Assembly: GCA_028872645.1 (NCBI GenBank)
Contig: JAPKDK010000173.1
Location: forward strand, 1 to 6,299
Reading direction: 5' to 3'
Source: Verrucomicrobiota bacterium
GTDB lineage: Bacteria > Verrucomicrobiota > Verrucomicrobiia > Limisphaerales > UBA1100
Length of the DNA stretch: 6,299 nt
Shown here: piece by piece, positions 1-6,299 of the stretch
Position numbering within the stretch: the first letter of the stretch is position 1
Layout: every line of letters starts with the position of its first letter
Notes under the pieces: model-generated
Seen by the model: only the letters and a program-made list of their open reading frames with translations
What the model was told of the DNA's origin: nothing
The model's database searches: none
Position numbers and translations under genes: made by a program

Positions 1-1768
1 CCAACATCGCGCGCTCGGACACAATGAGGTTTGCGAAATAATCCGGCACCTCGCCGTAATCTCCGCTCAGCACAATCACGCGACTCCCGTACAAACCGGC
101 CTTCATCAATCGCGCGCGAATAGCTTTTACGCGCTTGGCCTCGTGCTCCACCACCACAATATTGAGTGCCGTTTGCTCGGCCAAATATTCCGCCAAACCG
201 CCATCCCGAGCACCAGCCACGAGACACCAACCGCGATTCACGCCTGTTTGTTTGAGAACAAGATCCGCCGCTTCCCGAATGGCCGCGCCAGGATTTGACT
301 TTGCAATGGGTGGCTGAATGATGCGCGCCCGACCAAGCGATTGAGGGCTAAGACAATGAATCGCGCCAGCATCGGCGCTAACAAAGAGACGGTCATCGGC
401 CACAGCAAGACTTACGGCGTGACCTTTAATGGCGTGATTCATCACGAGCTTACCGGTGTCCGCCTCAAGTGAAATCACAAAGCCATCGCCACCGGCGAAA
501 AGCGTGCCGCCCGCGAGCGCCAACGGGCCAAGGCCTTCACGGGGGGTAAACCATTTCACCCGCGCGGCGTTGAGCGCGGCTTTTTCCTTGGCGATGGCGG
601 TGAGCCGCGTGGTGTCTTTGGCGAGGTCGGCGGTGAGTTTTTTCAATTCTTCCGGCTTGTCCGCCGCCGCTTTGTGGCGTTTGCGAATTGCGGCGATGGT
701 CTTGACGAGCGCGGCGGATTCCTTGTCCAGCGCGGGCACAGTGGAATTAGCCTTAAGATTGGCCGCGCGATCGATGCCGTAAATGCCTTTTTGCGTGGCG
801 ATGTACGCAGTGTCTTTGATGAGCACCATATCGATAGAGGGATAATGCGCAAACTGGTCGCCACGACTGGAGCCACTTTCGGCATTGAATTCGATTTTGG
901 TGTCGGTTCCCTGATTGCCAATGCCCGCAAACAATTTGTTGCCGTCCATCATCGCCCACGAGCCACCGATTTTGCCGCCGCCACTCAGAAAGCGCTTAAA
1001 CTTACCGGTGCGTTTATCAAACGCCGCCGGCATACTGCGCCCAGCGGGCACAAATAACGTATCCGCCGAAGCCACGAGATAGCCCTGCGGCGACATTCCG
1101 CCATACTGCAACCCCCACGCTTGATCGCCAGCGGTGTCGTTCACCCAAATCGGCTTGCCGGTTTTGGCGTCGACGGCGGCGATGTACAACCCTTCGTACG
1201 GGAAGATGCCGGCGGTGGTATATAAGATGCCATCCTCAATCAACACACCCGTGCGAACGGGCCACAGCGAAACCATCCGACCCCTCCCAATGATCCGTTC
1301 GCCGCTGGGGCTGGGGCGGTACTTCCAAATTTGCGTGCCCTTGGCGGCGTCCACGCAATAGACATTTCCGTCGTCCGAACCAAAATAAACGCGTCCGCCA
1401 TAAATCATCGGCGCGAATCGCACCGAGCCTTCGGTCGCAAAGCTCCATTTCATTTCGCCCGTGCGCGTGTCCAGCGCGTGCAAATGATTGTCCACATTGT
1501 TTCCAAAAACCAAAGTAGTGCCGACAATCACTGCGTGATACGCGCGGTCCGTGTGCATGCGCGGTGCTTCTTCGCCGGGCAGCGGCCAAGCCGTGCGGGG
1601 AGTATGCCGCGACTGAAACGTCCAGTTTGCAAAAAGTTTTGCAGGAAGGTGTGCAGCAGTGACCGCAGAGCGCTTACCATCGGCGCGATACGTGGGCCAA
1701 TCATCAGCCGTAAGCGGGGAAGTAATGAGAAAAAGGCCCATGAGGCAGGGAAGCTGGGAAGAATTCAT
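1..1768 (-). CDS. Exported PQQ-like beta-propeller protein with SAM-methyltransferase-like domain (C-terminus off the left edge)
   Basis: This frame is open from the ATG at 1768 down to the window edge: 589 codons with no stop, so the 3' end is missing. The start is fixed by an in-frame TAA at 1796–1798 with no other start codon between; no Shine-Dalgarno is visible. Residues 1–21 form a signal peptide ending SPLTA, followed by DDWPTYR, an opening common in PVC propeller proteins. Blade motifs of the type D-x-x-T/K-G-x-x-x-W lie near residues 97–108 (W108), 136–148 (W148) and 197–208 (W208), with weaker ones near 245–255, 328–336, 430–440 and 466–473. Residues 347–405 form a Lys/Ala/Leu-rich helical hairpin between blades. 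From about 495 a Rossmann-like domain begins: glycine loop 518–524 (AGARDGG), acidic strand end E541–E543, and D570-Y571. The propeller call is firm. The methyltransferase call rests on fold motifs, and its activity and substrate are unknown. It is transcribed divergently from the DUF1549 gene. Confidence 0.88.
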   Translation of the reverse strand, partial: MNSSQLPCLMGLFLITSPLTADDWPTYRADGKRSAVTAAHLPAKLFANWTFQSRHTPRTAWPLPGEEAPRMHTDRAYHAVIVGTTLVFGNNVDNHLHALDTRTGEMKWSFATEGSVRFAPMIYGGRVYFGSDDGNVYCVDAAKGTQIWKYRPSPSGERIIGRGRMVSLWPVRTGVLIEDGILYTTAGIFPYEGLYIAAVDAKTGKPIWVNDTAGDQAWGLQYGGMSPQGYLVASADTLFVPAGRSMPAAFDKRTGKFKRFLSGGGKIGGSWAMMDGNKLFAGIGNQGTDTKIEFNAESGSSRGDQFAHYPSIDMVLIKDTAYIATQKGIYGIDRAANLKANSTVPALDKESAALVKTIAAIRKRHKAAADKPEELKKLTADLAKDTTRLTAIAKEKAALNAARVKWFTPREGLGPLALAGGTLFAGGDGFVISLEADTGKLVMNHAIKGHAVSLAVADDRLFVSADAGAIHCLSPQSLGRARIIQPPIAKSNPGAAIREAADLVLKQTGVNRGWCLVAGARDGGLAEYLAEQTALNIVVVEHEAKRVKAIRARLMKAGLYGSRVIVLSGDYGEVPDYFANLIVSERAML

Positions 1769-1861
1769 GTAGATAGGATTGCAACACGCGGGCGGTTATT
1801 CAAGGGAAAATGCAAACCCCGGCATTGTCACACGCGTCTTTTTCCCATAAACTTTTGTCTT
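1769..1861. promoter_or_regulatory. Divergent intergenic region
   Basis: This is 93 nt between the two divergent start codons. It must hold the promoters of both the leftward propeller gene and the rightward DUF1549–DUF1501 pair, unless a promoter lies inside a coding region. Neither start has a recognisable Shine-Dalgarno sequence. I see no strong palindrome that would suggest an operator, and no convincing −35/−10 pair for the leftward gene. Confidence 0.55.
1825..1853 (+). promoter_or_regulatory. Putative sigma70-type promoter for the DUF1549–DUF1501 pair
   Basis: TTGTCA at 1825–1830 matches the −35 consensus at 5 of 6 positions. It is followed after 17 nt by TAAACT at 1848–1853, which matches the −10 consensus at 4 of 6. 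Transcription would begin near 1860, about 2 nt before the ATG at 1862, so the mRNA would be almost leaderless; that agrees with the absence of a Shine-Dalgarno site. An overlapping −10 alternative is CATAAA at 1846–1851, with a 15-nt spacer. Matches this weak occur by chance, so this is only a candidate. Confidence 0.3.
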
Positions 1862-4618
1862 ATGCGTGCATGCGTGCTCATGACATTATTGTGGATGGCG
1901 ACGACGGTGGAAAGCGCCGAAGCCAAACTGACGGATCGACATTGGGCATATCAAAAACCAGTGCGCCCCGCCCTGCCTCGGACGGATTCGAATTGGCCGC
2001 GCAATGCGATTGATTTTTTTGTACTTCACCGGTTGGAGACGAACAATCTCCGACCTTCGCCCGCCGCCTCTCCGGAGCAATTGCTGCGCCGCGTACATTT
2101 GGATCTCATCGGTTTACCGCCGTCGCCCGCGGTGGTGGATGCCTTTCTTGCCAACCCGACCGATGCGGCTTATGAAACGATTGTCGATGACCTTCTGAAA
2201 TCTAAACGTTATGGCGAGCGTTGGGCGCGTCCATGGCTTGACCTTGCGCGCTATGCCGATAGCAACGGCTTCCAAGCTGACCAGCTCCGAGACAGCTGGG
2301 CATATCGGGACTGGGTAATCAATGCCTTCAATTCTGGAATGCCATTCAACCAATTTGTAATCGAGCAAATTGCCGGCGATATGCTGCCTACCGCCACCTC
2401 TGCCCAGCGGGTCGCCACGGGATTCCATCGCACCCCCACCTGCAATGTCGAAGCCGGTGCGCACCCGGAAGAAAATCGCGTAAATCAAGTAATCGACCGC
2501 GTGAATACAACCGGAACCGTTTTCTTAGGAACCACACTTGAGTGCGCACAATGCCACAACCATAAGTATGACCCTTTCTCCATAGAAGATTACTATTCAA
2601 TCTTTGCGTTTTTCAACAACACCCCGCTGGAAGTTAAACAGCAAGGCAACGGTGTCACATGGGATTTTTACGGACCAACGATGGACTTACCGATATCGAC
2701 AGAACAACAGACAAAGCTAAAAGATTTAAACACACGCAAAGAAGCAGCAGTGAAGAGAGTTTCCGAACTGAAAAAGACCGTAAAGACGGAGCAACTCGCG
2801 TGGGAAAAGCAAACTTTAAGAGCTTTAAAAGAATCCCCGCAGTGGACGGTTCTTGCTATCGAAAAGTTTAATGCAACCGGAGACCCAGAACATGAGCTGC
2901 AAAAGGATGGAAGCATATTAGTAACCGGAAAAAACCCTGACAAGAGCACGTACACCTTCCAAGCCAAGTCAGACTTGAAACGCATCACTGCCGTCCGCCT
3001 CGAGGCACTAACACATCCTTCCATGAACAAAGGTGGCCCCGGAAGAAACAAGGCACCAGCGGAAAACCCAAACTTCATCGTAAATGAATTCCAGGTCAAA
3101 ACTGGAAGCAAAATGGTAAAGTTCGCCAGCGTGAAGGCTTCGTTCAGCCAAAACCGCTGGGCCGTGGCCGGAAGTATTGACAACGACCTCAAGACCGGCT
3201 GGGCCATCAATCCTGCCTTCGGCAAACCGGCTTGGGCGATTTACAGACTGACCGAACCGTTAGAACTCAAGTCAGAGGCAAAACTTAAATTTACTGTCAT
3301 CCAAAACTATGGAGGCGGACGTACCATTGGCCGGCCACGATTATCCGCGATTGATGGCAACCCAAACGCTTTAGATCTACCCGCCAATATTGCCGTCATT
3401 CTAAAAAAGACTAAGCGCACCAAAAAAGACGACGACACATTGGCCAAGCATTTCCTCAAGGAGTCACCTAAACTCAAAGCCGAAGAACAAACCATAACGG
3501 CGATTGATAAACAGATCGCCGCCATCAAGCCCGCCTCCACTCTCGTGATGGTGGAACAGGACAAGGCCCGTGAAACCCACGTAATGTTACGCGGCCAATA
3601 CCTCAACCCCGGTGATAAGATTAACCCCGACACCCCTTCAATTCTGCATCCAATGGAGAAAAGCTTACCCCGCAATCGTCTCGGGTTTTCAAAATGGCTA
3701 ACGAACCCTAAAAACCCATTGATTGGCCGTGTAACGATTAACCGCTGGTGGGCGGAATTCATGGGGCACGGCATTGTGGCTACTGAAGAGGATTTCGGCA
3801 CGCAGGCCGAGCCCCCTACCCACCCGCAATTACTTGATTGGCTTGCAGTGGAATTTGTGGAGCGCGGATGGTCAATGAAGCACATCCACAAACTCATTGT
3901 GATGAGTGCTACCTATCGACAATCCTCGCGGGTGAGCTCAGAACTGCTAACGAAAGATGCCACAAATAAATTCTATGCGCGCGCCCCACGCCTACGCATG
4001 AGTGCTGAGATGGTTCGCGACAACGCCCTTGCCATCAGCGGCCTGCTCAGCACGAAGATGCATGGACCCCCAATTTACCCGCCTCAACCAAGCGGAATCT
4101 GGCGGCACGTTGGGCGTAACGCACCTAAATATATCGCAGCCACTAATGAAGACCGCTTCCGGCGAGGTGTGTATGTCGTATGGCGGCGTGGCGCGCCGTA
4201 TGTGAGCTTCATGAATTTCGACGCACCCGACCGCGGGGCCTGCGTGGTGCGGCGCGCGCGCACCAACACACCGCTGCAGGCACTCACGCTTTTGAACGAC
4301 GAAGCGTACATTGAAATGGCCATAGCCTTTGCCGGGCGCATCCTCGATGAAGCTAAAGGAACGCCGGAAGCAAAAATTGATTATGCCTATAAAACCGCCC
4401 TCGGGCGCGCGCCTCGGGCCGCCGAGGCGATTTACCTCAAGAAACTTCTCCTTAAGCGCCGCACCCATTTTGAAAAAAACCCAAAAGAGGCCGCCCTGCT
4501 CATCAGCGGTGCCAAAGGCTGGAACCCACCCGAGGGAATGGACAAAGCCGATCTTGCGGCGTGGTTTTTCATTGCGAATATTTTATTAAACTTGGATGAG
4601 ACAATTACGAAAAGCTGA
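1862..4618 (+). CDS. Exported DUF1549/DUF1553 (PSCyt2–PSD1) protein with CxxCH heme motif
   Basis: The product is 918 aa. The start at 1862 gives a short signal peptide (MR, hydrophobic core 3–16, SAEA cleavage site before K22); ATG 1880 is an alternative. The frame stays open upstream, but that part is antisense to the propeller gene and would bury the signal. DUF1549 covers about residues 47–255 and ends with the family signature ECAQCHNHKYDP, in which C228, C231 and H232 form a CxxCH c-type heme motif. Residues 280–324 are a charged helix. About 328–498 is a beta-rich F5/8/discoidin-like segment, often inserted in this family and possibly carbohydrate-binding. A second helix spans 525–556. 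DUF1553 runs from about 577 to 905, starting at the RGQYLNPGD motif and including LGFSKWL and TNTPLQALTLLND. The N-terminal PSCyt1 cytochrome domain of longer relatives is absent. The protein should act in the periplasm or at the surface; its reaction is unknown. It is probably co-transcribed with the DUF1501 gene, whose ATG begins 1 nt after this stop. Confidence 0.93.
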   Translation: MRACVLMTLLWMATTVESAEAKLTDRHWAYQKPVRPALPRTDSNWPRNAIDFFVLHRLETNNLRPSPAASPEQLLRRVHLDLIGLPPSPAVVDAFLANPTDAAYETIVDDLLKSKRYGERWARPWLDLARYADSNGFQADQLRDSWAYRDWVINAFNSGMPFNQFVIEQIAGDMLPTATSAQRVATGFHRTPTCNVEAGAHPEENRVNQVIDRVNTTGTVFLGTTLECAQCHNHKYDPFSIEDYYSIFAFFNNTPLEVKQQGNGVTWDFYGPTMDLPISTEQQTKLKDLNTRKEAAVKRVSELKKTVKTEQLAWEKQTLRALKESPQWTVLAIEKFNATGDPEHELQKDGSILVTGKNPDKSTYTFQAKSDLKRITAVRLEALTHPSMNKGGPGRNKAPAENPNFIVNEFQVKTGSKMVKFASVKASFSQNRWAVAGSIDNDLKTGWAINPAFGKPAWAIYRLTEPLELKSEAKLKFTVIQNYGGGRTIGRPRLSAIDGNPNALDLPANIAVILKKTKRTKKDDDTLAKHFLKESPKLKAEEQTITAIDKQIAAIKPASTLVMVEQDKARETHVMLRGQYLNPGDKINPDTPSILHPMEKSLPRNRLGFSKWLTNPKNPLIGRVTINRWWAEFMGHGIVATEEDFGTQAEPPTHPQLLDWLAVEFVERGWSMKHIHKLIVMSATYRQSSRVSSELLTKDATNKFYARAPRLRMSAEMVRDNALAISGLLSTKMHGPPIYPPQPSGIWRHVGRNAPKYIAATNEDRFRRGVYVVWRRGAPYVSFMNFDAPDRGACVVRRARTNTPLQALTLLNDEAYIEMAIAFAGRILDEAKGTPEAKIDYAYKTALGRAPRAAEAIYLKKLLLKRRTHFEKNPKEAALLISGAKGWNPPEGMDKADLAAWFFIANILLNLDETITKS

Positions 4619-4619
4619 C

Positions 4620-6053
4620 ATGCCTCACTCACAACATCTTCATACAAACTATGCCAATGATTCACGCAGAGAATTTCTGAAAACCAGTGGCTTGGGTATT
4701 GGGGCACTGGGACTGGGCAGCGTATTGAACCCCAACCTGTTTGCCGCAAATCCGGCGGCGTCCAAGCAACCGCATTTCCAGCCTCGGGCAAAACATATTA
4801 TTTATCTCCATATGGTCGGGGCGCCATCTCAGCTAGATTTATTTTCCCACAAGCCCGAACTAGTGAAACGTAATGGTCAAAAATGTCCCGACCATATGTT
4901 TAAGGGTAAACAGTTGGCCTTCATCCGTGAACATCCACTGCTGTTAGGCACACGCTTCAAGTTTCCACAGCACGGACAAGGCGGGCTGCACCTATGCGAA
5001 CACTTACCCAAACTTGGTACAGTGGCTGATGATCTTTGCCTCGTGCAATCCATTCGTACGGAACATTTCAATCACGCCCCCGCGCAGTTATTCCAACATA
5101 CCGGTTTTGGGCGCTTTGGTCGGCCGGGGATTGGCTCGTGGGTCAGCTACGGCTTGGGCACGGAGAACAAGGATTTGCCGAGCTACGTGGTGATGATCAC
5201 CGGAAGTGTGGCAGGCGCTGGCAACAGCCTTTGGGGTAGCGGCTTTTTACCTACAATGCATCAGGGCGTGGAGTTTCGAAGCTCTGGCGATCCGGTGCTG
5301 TTCCTATCCAACCCAAAAGGCATCGGGCGCGGAGACCGGCGCGAACTTGTCGATGGCATCAATTTTTTAAACAAACAGTCACTGGCCGATATCGGCGATC
5401 CAGAAATCGCCACACGTATCGAGCAATATGAGCTGGCCTTTCGTATGCAGGCAAGCGTGCCTGAACTGATGGACACCTCAAGGGAATCAAAAGATACACA
5501 CGCGATGTATGGCACCGCACCCGGTAAGGCGAGTTTTGCCAATAATTGCCTGCTCGCACGTCGACTCGTGGAACGCGGAGTGCGTTTTGTGCAACTTTTC
5601 GACCAAGGCTGGGATCACCACAGTAGCGTATTTAGCAATATCCCTAAAAAGGCTAAGCAAATCGATCAACCCGTATCGGCACTCATTAAGGATTTAAAAC
5701 AACGCGGTCTGCTTAATGATACATTGATTGTGCTTGGTGGCGAGTTTGGCCGCACCCCCATGTTACAGGGTAAGAGCAATGGCGGTGCAGGAAAAAACGT
5801 TGGGCGTGACCACCACAAGGAAGGCTTCAGCATGATGCTTGCCGGTGGCGGTGTGAAGGGTGGCATCACATTCGGAGAGACCGACGAGCTAGGCTACAAA
5901 GCGGTAGACAACCCCGTACATCTGCACGACCTCAACGCTACAATTCTGCACCTCTTGGGATTAGACCACGAGCAATTGACTTACAAATATCAGGGTCGAG
6001 ATTTCCGGCTTACTGACGTCCACGGACACGTGATTGACCGTATCCTGGCGTAA
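4620..6053 (+). CDS. DUF1501 protein, alkaline-phosphatase/sulfatase-like fold, Tat-exported
   Basis: The product is 477 aa from ATG 4620, which lies 1 nt after the stop of the DUF1549/DUF1553 gene. ATG 4596 would add eight residues and overlap that gene by 23 nt; neither start has a good Shine-Dalgarno. The N-terminus carries a textbook twin-arginine signal, SRREFLK (R16, R17), then the hydrophobic stretch GLGIGALGLGSVL, so the protein is exported folded. Family signatures follow in order: HMVGAPSQLD at 64–73, GWDHH at 330–334, GGEFGRTP at 373–380, GRDHH at 395–399, and the usual ending LTDVHGHVIDRILA. The Asp/His/Glu residues of these motifs are the likely metal and active-site ligands, by analogy with the alkaline phosphatase superfamily. 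Length and ends look complete and no key motif is lost. DUF1501 genes routinely sit beside DUF1549/DUF1553 genes in this superphylum, so the two products probably work together on an unknown exported substrate. Confidence 0.94.
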   Translation: MPHSQHLHTNYANDSRREFLKTSGLGIGALGLGSVLNPNLFAANPAASKQPHFQPRAKHIIYLHMVGAPSQLDLFSHKPELVKRNGQKCPDHMFKGKQLAFIREHPLLLGTRFKFPQHGQGGLHLCEHLPKLGTVADDLCLVQSIRTEHFNHAPAQLFQHTGFGRFGRPGIGSWVSYGLGTENKDLPSYVVMITGSVAGAGNSLWGSGFLPTMHQGVEFRSSGDPVLFLSNPKGIGRGDRRELVDGINFLNKQSLADIGDPEIATRIEQYELAFRMQASVPELMDTSRESKDTHAMYGTAPGKASFANNCLLARRLVERGVRFVQLFDQGWDHHSSVFSNIPKKAKQIDQPVSALIKDLKQRGLLNDTLIVLGGEFGRTPMLQGKSNGGAGKNVGRDHHKEGFSMMLAGGGVKGGITFGETDELGYKAVDNPVHLHDLNATILHLLGLDHEQLTYKYQGRDFRLTDVHGHVIDRILA

Positions 6054-6299
6054 GCGAATTGAAGCGCTGAAAACTTCGGTTTACTCCAAAATTTTGCTGG
6101 GTAAACGGCTGCCCGTTGAAGGGATTGCCACTCTGAAATCCACGCGGAACAAAACCTTGCCCAAGCCCTTGTCCTTGGGCTGGGTAGCCACTGAGCTGCC
6201 GGAATTGCGGACTGCCACCGCCAGGTGCGCCACCAGGGCCGCCGCCGCCAGGTGCGCCACCAAATCCGCCACCACCGCCGGGTTGGCCGCCGCCTGCGC
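6010..6299 (-). CDS. C-terminal end of a Gly/Pro/Gln-rich low-complexity protein (N-terminus off the right edge)
   Basis: The minus-strand frame read from 6297 is open for 95 codons to a TAA at 6010–6012. The first part is almost pure Gly with Pro and Ala and repeats GGAPGGG. The tail is rich in Gln, Phe, Asn and Gly (for example NPFNGQPFTQQNFG) and ends in basic residues, RVRGRQ. Such composition is typical of disordered linkers or surface/matrix proteins; no domain can be named. The last 44 nt overlap the end of the DUF1501 gene, convergently. This frame was preferred over the Ala/Val-rich frame ending at 6081 because its composition is coherent along the whole length and the repeat forms regular peptide units. 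The true frame is not proven, since high-GC repeats keep several frames open. Confidence 0.5.
   Translation of the reverse strand, partial: AGGGQPGGGGGFGGAPGGGGPGGAPGGGSPQFRQLSGYPAQGQGLGQGFVPRGFQSGNPFNGQPFTQQNFGVNRSFQRFNSLTPGYGQSRVRGRQ
6218..6262. repeat. Short direct repeat, 18 bp, 27-bp period
   Basis: The 18-mer CCGCCAGGTGCGCCACCA occurs at 6218–6235 and again at 6245–6262. The match extends three bases further left with one mismatch. The offset of 27 bp equals nine codons, so on the minus strand the repeat encodes successive GGAPGG units of the Gly-rich protein. It is best read as a coding minisatellite. Confidence 0.75.

Noticed and set aside
456..1057. Open frames on the plus strand at 456–782 and 674–1057, and minus-strand frames at 643–930 and 753–959
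   Set aside because: They are shadows of the propeller gene, whose own frame is open for 589 codons and shows signal peptide, blade and Rossmann motifs.
1331..1861. In-frame open extension upstream of the DUF1549/DUF1553 gene, starting from a TTG
   Set aside because: It is wholly antisense to the well-supported propeller gene up to 1768, its translation has no family similarity I can see, and it would bury the clear signal peptide that starts at 1862.
2668..3897. Long minus-strand open frames at 2668–3225 (185 codons) and 3307–3897 (196 codons)
   Set aside because: They lie opposite the DUF1549/DUF1553 gene; their translations are Ser/Arg/Cys-rich with no recognisable domain, as expected for antisense frames.
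4596..4622. Upstream ATG at 4596 as the DUF1501 start
   Set aside because: It cannot be excluded, but it overlaps the previous gene by 23 nt and adds only eight residues before an already complete Tat signal; 4620 fits the tight stop–start spacing better.
6159..6180. Inverted repeat GCCCAAG / CTTGGGC with an 8-nt loop, considered as a terminator for the DUF1501 gene
   Set aside because: The stem is only 7 bp, has no following T-run, lies over 100 nt past the stop, and is explained by the Gln-Gly codon pattern of the Gly-rich protein.
6081..6275. Minus-strand Ala/Val-rich frame at the right edge
   Set aside because: It is the alternative reading of the GC-rich repeat. The sister frame gives a regular GGAPGGG repeat and a coherent Gln/Phe/Gly-rich tail, so it was preferred, though this is not certain.
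1..6299. CRISPR arrays, tRNA/rRNA genes, insertion sequences, integrases, toxin–antitoxin or phage genes
   Set aside because: No spaced repeat arrays, tRNA-like cloverleafs, terminal inverted repeats or transposase motifs were seen; the only direct repeat is the short coding one near the right edge.

Overview
The window looks like a piece of a Planctomycetes–Verrucomicrobia–Chlamydiae (PVC) superphylum chromosome, probably a verrucomicrobium or planctomycete. The evidence is gene content: a secreted PQQ-type beta-propeller protein stands back to back with a DUF1549/DUF1553 ('planctomycete cytochrome', PSCyt2/PSD1) gene, which is followed 1 nt later by a DUF1501 gene. The DUF1549/DUF1553 plus DUF1501 pair is a hallmark gene couple of that superphylum. 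The assignment is inferred from families; no rRNA or marker gene is present.

Layout. Positions 1–1768 (minus strand) hold the first 589 codons of a large exported protein that continues past the left edge. It has a Sec-type signal peptide, about seven recognisable PQQ-like blade motifs, a long helical hairpin inserted between two blades, and then the start of a Rossmann-type SAM-methyltransferase-like domain. Positions 1769–1861 are a 93-nt divergent intergenic region. It holds one plausible sigma70-like promoter, placed so that the rightward transcript would be almost leaderless. Positions 1862–4618 (plus) encode a 918-aa exported DUF1549/DUF1553 protein with a CxxCH heme motif. In its middle is a beta-rich, possibly carbohydrate-binding (F5/8/discoidin-like) segment flanked by two predicted helices. 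Positions 4620–6053 (plus) encode a DUF1501 protein of the alkaline-phosphatase/sulfatase-like superfamily with a clear twin-arginine signal. Positions 6010–6299 (minus) probably hold the C-terminal end of a Gly/Pro/Gln-rich low-complexity protein that runs in from the right edge and overlaps the end of the DUF1501 gene tail to tail.

How the genes may work together. All three main products carry export signals (two Sec-like, one Tat). The two plus-strand genes are almost certainly one transcription unit. A c-type-heme protein, a putative carbohydrate-binding surface and a phosphatase/sulfatase-fold partner fit a periplasmic or surface module acting on an extracellular substrate, but the reaction and substrate are unknown. 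The divergent PQQ-propeller/methyltransferase-like protein may be co-regulated; this rests on position alone. The least ordinary features are the methyltransferase-like fold in an apparently exported propeller protein, and helical pairs inserted in both divergently transcribed genes.
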